A DNA stretch of 64,000 nucleotides from Cercis canadensis. Lineage: Eukaryota; Streptophyta; Magnoliopsida; Fabales; Fabaceae. This document shows, in pieces, positions 33,165 to 45,700 of this stretch. The notes below the pieces were generated by a model. That model did not search any database, had not been told where the DNA came from, and saw only the letters and a list, made by a program, of their open reading frames with translations. Positions within the stretch are counted from its first letter, which is position 1. Every line of letters begins with the position of its first letter. Both the position numbers and the translations under genes were made by a program. The stretch spans positions 1-64,000 of the forward strand of contig QAOA01008727.1 of the NCBI GenBank assembly GCA_003255065.1, written 5' to 3'.

Positions 33165-36100
33165 TTTAGTATTTAGGGTCTATAGTTTAGGGTTACGGCA
33201 CTATGGTTTAGAGTTTAGGAATTAGGGTTAATTAACTAAGGCTTAAGATTAGGTTATGGGTATAAGGGCATAGGGTTTAGGTTAAAATATAGAGTTTAGG
33301 TTTGAGGTTGATGATTTAGGGTTTAGGTTTTAGATTTTAGGTTTTGATTTTAGGGTCTATGATTTAGAGTTAAGGGTCTAAAAGGTTTAAGGTTAAGACT
33401 TTACAGATTAGGCTTTAGTGTTAAGAGTTGAGGGTTTAGTATTTAGGGTTTATGGTATAAGGTCTAAGGATTGAGGTTTAACCTATAAGGTTTAGGATTT
33501 AGGTATTCATGTTAAGGATCTAGGGTTAAATTTTGGCTAAGGGTCTAAGATTTATAGTTTAAGATTTAGGATCTATGCTTTAGGGTTTAGGGTTCATGAT
33601 ATAGGACTTAGTGTATAGGGTCTGGGGTTTAAGATTTAGCATCTAGGATTTATGTTAAACGTATTGGCTTCTTATTTAGGGTTCAATGTTAAAGGTTTAG
33701 GGTTTGATGTTTAAGGTTAAGGGTCAATGGTTATAGGTTTTATGTTTAGGGTGAAAGGTCGAAAGTTTAGGGTTTAGTATTTTGTTTGTAGAATTTAAGG
33801 TCAAGGGCCTAGGATTATGAGTATAGGGTTTAGGGATAAGGGTCTATAGTTTAGAATTTGGGGCTTATGGTTAAGGATTAAGCATTTAGAATTTAAGGTT
33901 TAGGTTTATAGTCTATTATTTATCATTTAAGGTTTAAGGCCCGGGGTTAAATTCTATGATTTAGGGTTTACAGTTCAGTGTTAAGCATCTACAATTTAGG
34001 TTGAGTTTAGGGTTTTAGGTTTTGGATGTAGGTTTTAAGGTTTAGGTTCAATGGTTTAAGGTTTCATGTTTGAGGTTAAAGATCAAGGATTTAGGGTTAA
34101 AGGTCTATGGTTTAGCATTTATGATCTAGGGTTACGAGTCATGAATTTAATGTATAAGGTTTAAGGTTTAAGTTAAGCATCTAGAGTTTAAGTTAAAGGT
34201 CTAGGGTTTCAAGTTAAGGCACTAGCATTTAGTGTCTACGAATTAAGTTATGGGTTTAGAGTGTATGATTTAAGGTTTAGGGACTATGATTTAAGATTTA
34301 GGGTTTATTGTTTAGGTTTTTGAATTTAGGGTTATGGGTCATCAATTTAAGATATAGAATCTACTGATATGCATCTATAGTATATTTTAAGGGTCTAGGC
34401 TTTAGGGTTTATGATTTATGGTTTATAATTTAGGGTTTAAGGTTACGACTCAACGGTTTAAGGTTTAGGTATTAGGGATAAGCATCTACGGTTGAGCTTA
34501 GGGGTCTAGGGTTTAGGGTTAAGGCTTTAGGGTTTACAATTTAAGAATTAAGGTTAAGCATCTAGAGTTTAGGTTGAAGGTCTAGGGTTTTGAGTTAAGG
34601 ATCTAAGTTTTAGGATTAAAGGTCAAGGGTTTAGACTTTAGGGTGTTAGGTTTAAGGTTATGTCTAGGGTTTATGATTTATCATCTAGAGTTTAGGATTC
34701 ATGATTAAGATTGTAGAATTTAGGGTTTAAGGATCATGGTTAAGTATCTAAGGTTAAGGTTAAAATTGTAGAGTTTAGGGTTTAAGGATTATCTAAGGTT
34801 AAAGGTCTAGGAATTATGGTTTAAGATTTAGAGTCTAGGGTTTAGGATTAAAGCTCTAGGGTGGATTATTGCTATGCATCTAGGCTTTAGGTTAAGGTTA
34901 TATGGCTTAAAGTTAGGGATCAAGGGTGTAGGGTCTAAGGTTTAGGATTTAAGCTTTAGTGTCTAGGGTTCAAGATTTAGAGCTAGGATATAGGGTCTAG
35001 AGTTTAAGGTTTAGATTTTAGGGCCTAGGTTTTAGGGATTAAGGTTTTGGGTTGAGACTTTTGGATTTAAGGTCTAGCATTTATGATTTAGGGTTTAGGT
35101 TTTAGAGTTATGACTCTTAGGTTTAAGGTTTAGGCTTTTGGGATTAAGGTTAAGTACCTATGATTTAGGTTAAGATTTAGCGTTTTATGTTTAAGATTTA
35201 GGTATTAGGATTGAGGGTTAAGCATCAAGAGTTTAAGATTTACAATCTAGGTTAAGGGCCTAGGATTTAAGGTTTAGTATCTAGGTTTAGGAATTAAGGT
35301 CCAGGTTTTAGGGTTTAGATATTATGTCTAAGCTCTATGATTTACGATTTACATTTTAGTATTTCATGTTTAAGGTTATGGCTCTAGGGGTTAGGTATTA
35401 GAGTTTTAGGATTAGGGTTAAGCTTCTAAGATTTTGGTTAAGGGTTTAAGGTTTATGGTTTAGGGATTAATGCTAACCATCTAGGGTTTAAGGTTAAGGA
35501 TCAAGGGCATAGGGTTTATAGTTAAGGGACTAGGGTTTACTTTTCAAGGTTTAGGGTTTATGGTCTAGGTTTAGAGTCTATGGTTAAGGATTTAACATTT
35601 TAAGTCATGATTTTAAGTTATAGGGTTTAGGTTAAGGGTCTAGGGTTTTGAGTTTAGGATATAGGTTTTAAGGTTGGGGTTTAAGAGTTTAGCATTTAAG
35701 ATTTTGTGTATAACGTTAAGGGTCTAGGATTTAGGGTTTAGAGTCTACAGTTAAGGGCTTATAGTTTTGGGTTTATTGTTTGGGGTTTTGATTTTAGGGC
35801 CTAGATTTTTTAGTATAGGGATTAAGGTCTACGGTTTAATATTTATGTTTATGGATCTAGGGTTTAAGGTTTACGATCTTGGGGTTAGGGTTTATGGTCT
35901 AACCTTTATTGTTTACATATTAGGTTATAGCATTACAACTTTAGGGTTCAAGATTTAGAGTTTTAGGACTAAGGTTAAGCATCTAGAGTTAAGATTAAGG
36001 GACTAGAGTTTAGGGTTTAGGGTTAAGGCTATGGTTTATAATTTTGTGCTAAGCATATAGGGTTTCAAGATAAGGGTTAAGGGTCTACGATTTAGGGATT

Positions 36101-39100
36101 AGGTACTACAATTTATGGTTTAAGGTTAGTGTTCATTTTAGAATTTATGATTAAGGGTCATAAGTTTAGGGTATAGGGTCTAGGGTTTAAGGTTAAGCAT
36201 CTAGGATTTAGGTGAAGGGTATAAGGATTTGGGTTTAGGATGTAGTGTTTAGAATTAAAGGACAAGGGTTTAAGGATTTGTATCTAGGGTTTATGATTTA
36301 AGGTTTATGTCTAGAAATTAAGGTTTAAGGTTAAGGCTCTATAGTTTAAGGTTTAGGCTTTAAAGTTTACGTTAAGATTTACAACTCAGGATTTAGGCTT
36401 AAGGCTATAAGGTTAGGGTTTAAAAATAAAGGTTAAGCATATAGGGTTAAGGTTAAGATGGTAGCTACAATCACATCACGGAGATAAAATTAGAAGCACC
36501 TGTTTTGAAATACAGCTAGAAAATGCTATTTTTGAAAATTAACTTTGATGTTTATACAAGAAAATTAGAATCTACAAAAAGTTTTTTTCCTTTTTTGGTG
36601 TAGAAAAATACCTTATGCTCATTTGGCTGAAAGCCCAAACAACATTAGTAATTTGTGTAAGAAGATCATATCCATTCAAGGCTTCTATTGCATTTCGAGA
36701 ATCATCGAAATTCTCATATTCAACCAATGCATAACCTTAAAATCAAATAATTATAATAATTACTTGAACAACAATCAAAATATTTATATGATCACATTAC
36801 CAATCAAGATTACGTTTTGTAAAATTATGATTTAGGGATTATTGCAAAGATTTACAAGTCAAGGGTCTAGGGTTTAAGATTAATGATCTACAGTTTAGAG
36901 TATATGGTAAATGGTTCATTGTCTAAGGTTGACATTTTATGATTTAGGGTTAAGGATTATAGCTCTAGGGTTTAGTTTAAGAGTCTAGGGTTTAGGGTTA
37001 AGGCTCTAGGGTTCTGAGTTTAATGATTAAGATTAAGCATCTAGAATTTAGGTTAAGGGTTTAAGTTTTAGGTTTTTAGGTTAAGGCTCTAGGATTTAAG
37101 GTTTAAAGTCTAAAGTTTACGATTTAAAATTTAGGGTTTAGTAATTAAGGTTAAGCATTTATAGTTGAGGCTAGGGTTTAAGTTTTAGGGTTTAAGATTT
37201 AGAGAATATGGTTAAATATCTAAGGTTTAGGTTAAGGGTGTAAGGCCTAAAGTTTAGGGTTTAAGAATTAGATATTCAAGTCGAGGGTTTGAGGAATCAA
37301 ATTTAAGGTTAAATGTCTAAAGTTTAGTATTTAGGGTCTATGGTTTAAGGTTAAGGCTCTAGTTTTTAAGGTTTAGGGATTAGGGTTAAGCAACTAGGGC
37401 TTAGGATTAGGTTATGGATATAAGGTCCAGGGTCAGGGTTAAAGGCATAGGGTTTAGGTTAAAATCTAGGGTTTAGGTTTAGGGTCTACAATTTAAGGTT
37501 TAAAGTTTAAGTTTTAGATTTTGATTTTAAGGTCTTGGTTTTAGGGTTGAGGGTCTATTGTTTGAGGTTTAAGGTTAAGACTTTACGGATTAGGCTTTTG
37601 TGTTTAGGGTGTAAGATTTAGGATTTATAGTCTAAGGTTTAAGATTTAGGATCTAATTTAAGAGTTTAAGGTCTAAGATTTAAGGTTTAGTAGCTAGAGT
37701 TTTTTTAAGGTATACAATTTATGGTTTAAGGATTATAGTTTAAGGTTCGGTTTAGAGTTTAGTTGTTAGGGATAAGCATCTACTGTTGAGCTTAAGGGTC
37801 TAGGGTTAAAGTTCTAGGGTTTATGCTTTATGATTTAGGGATTAGGGATAAGAATTTAAAGTTAATGTTAAAGGTCTAGTGTTTAGGCTATAAGGTGAAG
37901 TCTCTAGATTTAGAGTTTAAGGTTTAAGGTTACGGCTTAAAAGTTTAAGATTTAGGGTTAAGAATAAAGGTTAAGTAATTAGGGCTGAGGTTAAAGGTCT
38001 AAGGTTTAAGGTTTATGATTTAAGGTTAAAGATCTAAGATTTAGGTTTTAAGGATTAGGATTAAGCATCTAGAGTTTAGGTTAAAGGTCTAGGATTTAGG
38101 TTTTAGGGTTAAGGCTCTAGATTTAAGGTTCAACATTTAGAAGTTAAGGTTAAACAACTAGGGTTAAGGTTAAGGGTAGGGTAAGTATCTTTTGCCATAA
38201 AGATTAGGTTAAAGGTTTAAGGATTAGGGCCTTGTGTTTAGGATTTAGGACTCCAGGTCTTAAGTTTAAGGAATAGGGTCTAAGGTTAAACATATAAGGT
38301 TTAGGTTGAGGGGTTTTAGGTTTCAAGTTTATGATCTAGGTTTCAGGGTTGAGAGTCAAAGGTTTAAGATTTAGGGTTGAAGATTTAGGGTCATTTTTGG
38401 GGATTAGAGTTGAAGGTCTAAGTTTTAAGATTTAAGATTTAAGGTCTAGGGTTTAGAATTAAAGGTATAGTATTAAGAGTTTAGGGTGTAGGTTTTAGGT
38501 CTAGGGTTTAGGATTTAAATTTAGAATTTAGGGTTATGACTCTAGAGTTTAGGATTTAAGTATTAGGGCTAAGCATCTATGATTGAACTTAAGGGTCTAG
38601 GATTTATGATTTAGGGTCTAAGATTTAGTGTTAAGACTCTAATGTTTAGGATTTAGAGTTTAGGATTTAGGAATTAGGGTTAAGCATCTATTAAGGGTCT
38701 AGGATTTATGATTTAGGGTCTAAGATTTAGTGTTAAAACTCTAAGGTTTAGGATTTAGGATTTAGGAATTAGGGTTAAACATCTAGAGTTTATGTCTCAA
38801 GAGTTTAGGTTTTGCGATTAGGGTTAAGGGTTTAAGGTCTAGGGTTTAGGATTAAGTATCTAGAATTTAGGTTAAGGATCTAAGGTTTAAGATTTAGGGC
38901 CTTCAATTTAAGGTTTAGGGTTAAGGGGTTAGGGCCTAAGTCTTAAGGGTCAAGGGTGTAGAATTTAGTGTTAAGGGTCTAATATTTATGATTTACAGAT
39001 TAAAGTTAAAGGTTTAGGTTTAGTGTTAAGGTTAAAACTCAAGGGATTATGGCTTCTTGTTTGATGTTAAGTGTCAAGGGTTTAGGGTTTTGTTTTTAGT

Positions 39101-41975
39101 GTTAAACATCAAAAGTTTAGGGTTTAATGTTTAGGTTTAAGAGCTTAAAGCTTTAGGGTTTAACATCTAAGGTGTATAGTTTAGGGCCAAGGGTGAGTGG
39201 TCATGAGTTTAGGGTTTATGGTTAAGAGTCTCTAATTTAAGGTTTAGTGTCTAAGGTTTAGTTATGAAAGTTAAAGGTTAAGAGTTTAAGTTAAGGGCCT
39301 AAGTGTTAGGGCTTATGATCTATAGTTTTGGGTTTATTATCTATGATTTAGAGTGAAGGAGTTAAGGTTCAGTCATTAGGGTTTAGGGTTTAAGGTTTAT
39401 GAATTAGTGTTAACCATCTAAGGCTTCAAATTAGGTTAAGGATCTAGGGTTTAGTAGGATTTAGGGTTTATTGCCTAGGGTTTTGGATTTAAAGTTACAA
39501 GTCATAAGTTTAAGGTATAGGGTCTATGATTCAACATCTAGGATTTAGGGAATAAGTTAAAGGTATATAGTTTAGGGTTTTGGATCTATGGTTTAAGGAT
39601 TAAGGCTTTGAATCTAGATTTTAGGATTTAACGTATAGGGCCTATAGTTCAACATCTAAGATTTAGGGAATAGGTTAAAGGTATATAGTTTAGGACTTTG
39701 GATCTAGGGTTTAAGGATTAAAGCTTTGGATTTAGTTTTAGGGTTTAGAATTTAAGGATTATGGCTTTGTTTTTAAAGTTTAGGGTTTATAGTTTAAGAT
39801 TTAAGGTTATGGCTCTAGGGTTAAGGGTTTATGATTCAACATCTAGGGTTGAGGTTATGGGTCTAGGATTTAGGGTTTAAGGTTTACAGATTAGGGTTAA
39901 GCATGTATAATTTAGGGTTAAGGGTCAATGGTGTAAGATTATAATTTAGGGTTAAGGGTCAAGGGTGTAAGATTTAAGGTTAGAGTCGATAGTTTAAGGT
40001 TTATGGATTAAGGATTGAGGTTAAGCAATTAAGGCTTAGGAATAGGTTAAAGGTCTAGGATATATAATTTAGGGTTTAGGATATATAGTTTAAAGCTTAA
40101 AGTTTAGTGCCTAGGGTTTATGACTTAGGGTTACGAGTCTTAAGTTTAGGTTGTAGGTTCTAGGGTTTAGGTTAAGGGTCTATGATCTAGGATCTAAGAT
40201 TTAGTGTTCAAGATTTAGGTTAAAGGTCTAGGATTTAGAGCTTAGGATAAAGGGTTTAGGGTCTAAGGTTTAGGTTTAAGCCTATGGGGTCTAGGTTTTA
40301 GGATTTAGGATTATGGCTCAAGAGTTTAAGGTATAGGGTCTAGGGTTAAGCATTTAGGATTTAGGTTTAGGGTCTAGGTTTTTGGCTTTACAATCTTGGT
40401 TTTAAGTTTGAAGGTCAAGGGTTTGGAGTTTAGGGATTATTATTTAGGGTCTAGTGTCTAAGGTTTAAGGCATAAGATTTCAGGTTAAGGTTCTAGAGTT
40501 TAGGGTTTAGAGTCTAAATTTTAAGATATAATGTTTAGGGTTTAAGATTTAGTGTTTATAATTTAATGTTTAGGATTACCTCTAGGGTTTACAGTTAAGT
40601 GTTTAAGGTTAAGCATCTAAGGTTGAGGTTGAGGTTCTAGGTGGCTTAGGGTTTAAGGTTAAAGCTCTAGGATTTAAGGTTTTGGGATTAAAGTTAAGCA
40701 TCTATAGTTTAGGTTAAGGGTCATAGGTGTAAGGTTAAGGGTTAAGGATATAAAGCTTAGGGTTTAGGGTCTAGGGTTAAAGGCTAGGGTTCATGTTAAG
40801 AGTATAGGAATTTAGAGTATAGAGACTATGCTTTAGGGTTTAAGATTTATGATTAAGGGTCATGAGTTTAGGGTATATAGTCAAGGAGTTAAGGTTAAGC
40901 ATCTAGTGTTTAGTTTAAGGCTAAATGGCTTATTAGGGTCTAAAGATTAAGGTTAAGTGTTTAGAATTTAGGGTTTAATTTCTAGGGTTAGTGGTATAGA
41001 TTTTACGATGTAAGGTCTATGGTTTATGGTTTCGTGTTTCAGGTTTAGTTGGTTTAAGGTCTACAATTTAGGTTTTAGTATCTACGGTTAAAGGGTTGGG
41101 TTTTATGTTAATGGTCTAGGGTTTAGGAATTAGGATCTAGCAATTAGTGTGAAGGATGAAAGGTCTAAGGATTAGGGTTAAGGGCCTAAGGTTTAGGTAA
41201 AAGGTGTAAGGTTCATGGTTTTGGGTATACAATTTAAGATTTAGGGTTCAAGTTTTAAGGCATAGGGTTTAGCATGAAGGTTTACTGACTAAATTTATAA
41301 TTTAGAGTTTAGGGTTTAGTTTTTAGGGCTAAGGGTCTATGATTTAGCATTTAGTTTTTAGGGTTAGGGTTCTAGGATTAAGGGTCTAAGAATAGGGGTC
41401 AAAGATTTAAGGTTCAAGGTCTAAGGTTTAGATTCTAAACTAAGATTAGGGGTCAAAGATTTAAGGTTCAAGGTCTAAGGTTTAGGATTTAGAGTTTAAA
41501 GGTTAGGATCTAGAGTTTAAGGTGTTTTGTCTAGGGTTTAAAGGCTTAGAGTTTGATTAACAATCTAAGGTTTAAAGTTTAGTGTCTAGGGTCTAGTGTC
41601 TAAGTTATAGGATTTAAGGTTTAGTATTTAGAGTCTAATATTTAAGGTCTTGATTTTAGAGTATAAGGTGTAGGATTTAAAGTTTAGCGTTTAGTGTCTA
41701 GGGTTAAAATTTGGGATTTTGGGTCAAGAGTTTAAGGTACAGGGTCTAAGGTTAAGCATCTAAGATTTAGGTTTGGTCTAAAATTCTGGATTTAGGATCT
41801 TGGTCTTAAGTTTGAGGGTCAAGAGTTTAGAATTTAAGATTTAGGGTTATATTTAGGGTTTAGGATTTCAAGTTAAGGTTCTAGGATTTAGGAACTAAGT
41901 TTTAAGGTATAGTGTCTAAGACTTAGAGTTTATAGTTTGTAGTTTACGTTTAGGATTGTGGTACTAGGGTTTAAC
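33165..41975 (+). repeat. telomere-like array, unit 1 of the triplication
   Basis: Degenerate TTTAGGG-type repeats between the complete MULE and the first novel junction at 41973-41976 (GGGTTTA joined to CGTTACATATAC). It contains Y14 copy 2. This is the longest unit and the reference for the two deleted ones. Open frames such as 35767-35958 arise from repeat composition. Confidence 0.9.
36454..36835 (-). pseudogene. Y14 (RBM8A) exon fragment, copy 2, open
   Basis: Exon 36612-36735 (124 bases), with an AG before it and a GT after it on the minus strand. It encodes YALVEYENFDD, RNAIEALNGYDLLTQ and VVWAFSQ without a stop. This is the best preserved copy with copy 3. Flanking AT-rich sequence looks like intron. 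The other Y14 exons, including the N-terminal half of the RRM, are absent nearby. Confidence 0.8.
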
Positions 41976-42759
41976 GTTACATATACTCCTTCTCTTCATC
42001 ACCGAGTTGACTCAGTTACATGTACCCCTTTATTTTTACCATGCACCAGTCACCCTTCACGTTCTCCTAAGCCAAGAAGATCTCATCATGTGCTAAGTTC
42101 ATGGACTAAGTCCACCCAAGGGGGAGAGTACTCAGCTAATAGGTATGAGGATGGCGGAGAGAGAGACAGAGATATGAGAGTGAGAGGGAGATATGGCGGA
42201 GAGAGAGAGATGAGAGTGAGAGGGAGATGGTGGACAGAAAGAGAGATAAGAGTGAGACGAAGATGGAGGAGAGAGAGAGAGAGATGGCAGAAAGAAAGAG
42301 AGATAAGAGATAAAGGAGAGAGAAAGATGAGAATGAGAGGGATATGGCAAAGAGAAAAAGAGATAAGAGTGAGAGGGAGATGGAGGAGAGAGAGATGAGA
42401 GTGAGAGGGAGATGGTGGAGTGAAAGAGAGATGAGAATGAGACGTAGATGGAGGAGATAGAGAGATGAAAATGAGAGAGAGATAAGAGTGAGAAGGAGAG
42501 ACGGGGAAGAAAGAGAGAGAGAAAGGAGATAGGAGGGATTTTTTTAAATTTTTTTAATGTGTCACATCAACACATAACTGACACATCAACACTTAACATG
42601 CCACGTGACATTTTCTGTTAAGTCCCACTAACAGACCCTAGCGGATGACTAACATGGCTGACAGAATGATCTTTCAGGGACTAAAGTGTCAGTAAAAATG
42701 ATTGGAGGACTAAAATGTCACTGAAGAAATCTTTCAAGGACCAAAAAGGGATTTTACTC
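41976..42759. mobile_element. right part of the MULE at the unit 1/unit 2 junction
   Basis: Matches 32410-33164 of the complete MULE: the CACCGAGTTGACTCAG part, GA minisatellite and right terminal repeat ending ATTTTACTC at 42759. The left end and the ribosomal protein fragments are absent. The array sequence before it is not a target site, so this is a duplication junction rather than a transposition. Confidence 0.9.
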
Positions 42760-45700
42760 TTTAGTATTTTGGGTCTATAGTTTAGGGTTACGGCTCTATG
42801 ATTTAGAGTTTAGGAATTAGGGTTAATTAACTAAGGCTTAAGATTAGGTTATGTGTATAAGGGCATAGGGTTTAGGTTAAAATATAGAGTTTAGGTTTGA
42901 GGTTGATGATTTAGGGTTTAAGTTTTAGGATTTAGCTTTTGGTTTTAGGGTCTATGATTTAGAGTTGAGGGTCTAAAAGGTTTAAGGTTAAGACATTACA
43001 GATTAGGCTTTAGTGTTAAGAGTTGAGGGTTTAGTATTTAGGGTTTATGGTATAAGGTCTAAGGATTGAGGTTTAACCTATAAGGTTTAGGATTTAGGTA
43101 TTCATGTTAAGGATCTAGGGTTAAATTTTGGCTAAGGGTCTAAGATTTATAGTTTAAGATTTAGGATCTATGCTTTAGGGTTTAGGGTTCATGATATAGG
43201 ACTTAGTGTATAGGGTATGGGGTTTAAGATTTAGCATCAAGGATTTATGTTAACGTATAGGCTTCTTATTTAGGGTTCAATGTTAAAGATTTAGGGTTTG
43301 ATGTTTAAGGTTAAGGGTCAATGGTTATAGGTTTTATGTTTAGGGTGAAGGGTTGAAAGTTTAGGGTTTAGTATTTTGTTTGTAGAATTTAAGGTCAAGG
43401 GCCTAGGATTATGAGTATAGGGTTTAGGGATAAAGGTTTATAGTTTAGAATTTGGGGCTTATGGTTAAGGATTATGCATTTAGAATTTAAGGTTTAGGTT
43501 TATAGTCTATTATTTATCATTTAAGGTTTAAGGCCCATGGTTAAATTCTATGATTTAGGGTTTACAGTTCAGTGTTAAGCATCTATAATTTAGGTTGAGT
43601 TTAGGGTTTTAGGTTTTGGATGTAGGTTTTAAGGTTTAGGTTCAATGGTTTAAGGTTTCATGTTTGAGGTTAAAGATCAAGGATTTACGGTTAAAGGTCT
43701 ATGGTTTAGCATTTATGATCTAGGGTTACGAGTCATGAATTTAATGTATAAGGTTTAAGGTTTAAGTTAAGCATCTAGAGTTTAAGTTAAAGGTCTAGGG
43801 TTTCAAGTTAAGGCACTAGCATTTAGTGTCTACGAATTAAGTTATGGGTTTAGAGTGTATGATTTAAGGTTTAGGGACTATGATTTAAGATTTAGGGTTT
43901 ATTGTTTAGGTTTTTGAATTTAGGGTTATGGGTCATCAATTTAAGGTATAGAATCTAGTGATATGCATCTATAGTATATTTTAAGGGTCTAGGCTTTAGG
44001 GTTTATGATTTATGGTTTATAATTTAGGGTTTAAGGTTGCGACTCAACGATTTAAGATTTAGGTATTAGGGATAAGCATCTACGGTTGAGCTTAGGGGTC
44101 TAGGGATTAGGGTTAAGGCTTTAGGGTTTACAATTTAAGAATTAAGGTTAAGCATCTAGAGTTTAGGTTGAAGGTCTAGGGTTTTGAGTTAAGGATCTAA
44201 GTTTTAGGATTAAAGGTCAAGGGTTTAGACTTTAGGGTGTTAGGTTTAAGGTTATGTCTAGGGTTTATGATTTATCATCTAGGGTTTAGGATTCATGATT
44301 AAGATTGTAGAGTTTAGGGTTTAAGGATTATCTAAGGTTAAGGTTAAAGGTCTAGGGTTTATGGTTTAAGATTTAGAGTCTAGGGTTTAGGATTAAAGCT
44401 CTAGGGTGGATTATTGCTATGCATCTAGGCTTTAGGTTAAGGTTATATGGCTTAAGGTTAGGGATCAAGGGTGTAGGGTCTAAGGTTTAGGATTTAAGCT
44501 TTAGTGTCTAGGGTTCAAGATTTAGTGCTAGCATATAGGGTCTAGAGTTTAAGGTTTAAATTTTAGGGCCTAGGTTTTAGGGATTAAGGTTTTGGGTTGA
44601 GACTTTTGGATTTAAGGTCTAGCGTTTATGATTTAGGGTTTAGGTTTTAGAGTTATGACTCTTAGGTTTAAGGTTTAGGCTTTTGGGATTAAGGTTAAGT
44701 ACCTATGATTTAGGTTAAGGTTTAGCGTTTTATGTTTAAGATTTAGGTATTAGGATTAAGGGTTAAGCATCAAGAGTTTAAGATTTACAATCTAGGTTAA
44801 GGGCCTAGGATTTAAGGTTTAGTATCTAGGTTTAAGAATTAAGGTCCAGGTTTTAGGGTTTAGATATTATGTCTAAGCTCTATGATTTACGATTTTCATT
44901 TTAGTATTTCATGTTTAAGGTTATGGCTCTAGGGGTTAGGTATTAGAGTTTTAGGATTAGGGTTAAGCATCTAAGATTTTGGTTAAGGGTTTAAGGTTTA
45001 TGGTTTAGGGATTAGTGCTAACCATATAGGGTTTAAGGTTAAGGATCAAGGGCATAGGGTTTATAGTTAAGAGACTAGGGTTTATTTTTCAAGGTTTAGG
45101 GTTTATGGTCTAGGTTTAGAGTTTATGGTTAAGGATTTAACATTTTAAGTCATGATTTTAAGTTATAGGGTTTAGGTTAAGGGTCTAGGGTTTTGAGTTT
45201 AGGATATAGGTTTTAAGGTTAGGGTTTAAGAGTTTATCATTTAGGATTTTGTGTATAACGTTAAGGGTTTAGGGTTTAAAGTCTACAGTTAAGGGCTTAT
45301 AGTTTTGGGTTTATTGTTTGGGGTTTTGATTTTAGGACCTAGATTTTTTAGTATAGGGATTAAGGTCTACGGTTTAAGATTTATGTTTATGGATCTAGGG
45401 TTTAAGGTTTACGATCTTGGGGTTAGGGTTTATGGTCTAACATTTATTGTTTACATATTAGGTTATAGCATTACAACTTTAGGGTTCAAGATTTAGAGTT
45501 TTAGGACTAAGGTTAAGCATCTAGAGTTAAGATTAAGGGACTAGAGTTTAGGGTTTAGGGTTAAGGCTATGGTTTACAATTTTGTGCTAAGCATATAGGG
45601 TTTCAGGATAAGGGTTAAGGGTCTACGGTTTAGGGATTAGGTACTACAATTTATGGTTTAAGGTTAGTGTTGATTTTAGAATTTATGATTAAGGGTCATA

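Noticed and set aside
35767-35958. 63-residue hydrophobic ORF repeated at 45305 and 52116
   Set aside because: It is a reading of TTTAGGG-like repeats and is copied only because the unit is triplicated.
36623-36835. 70-residue plus-strand ORF (also at 46161)
   Set aside because: It lies antisense to the Y14-like exon, and the minus-strand reading has clear family features.
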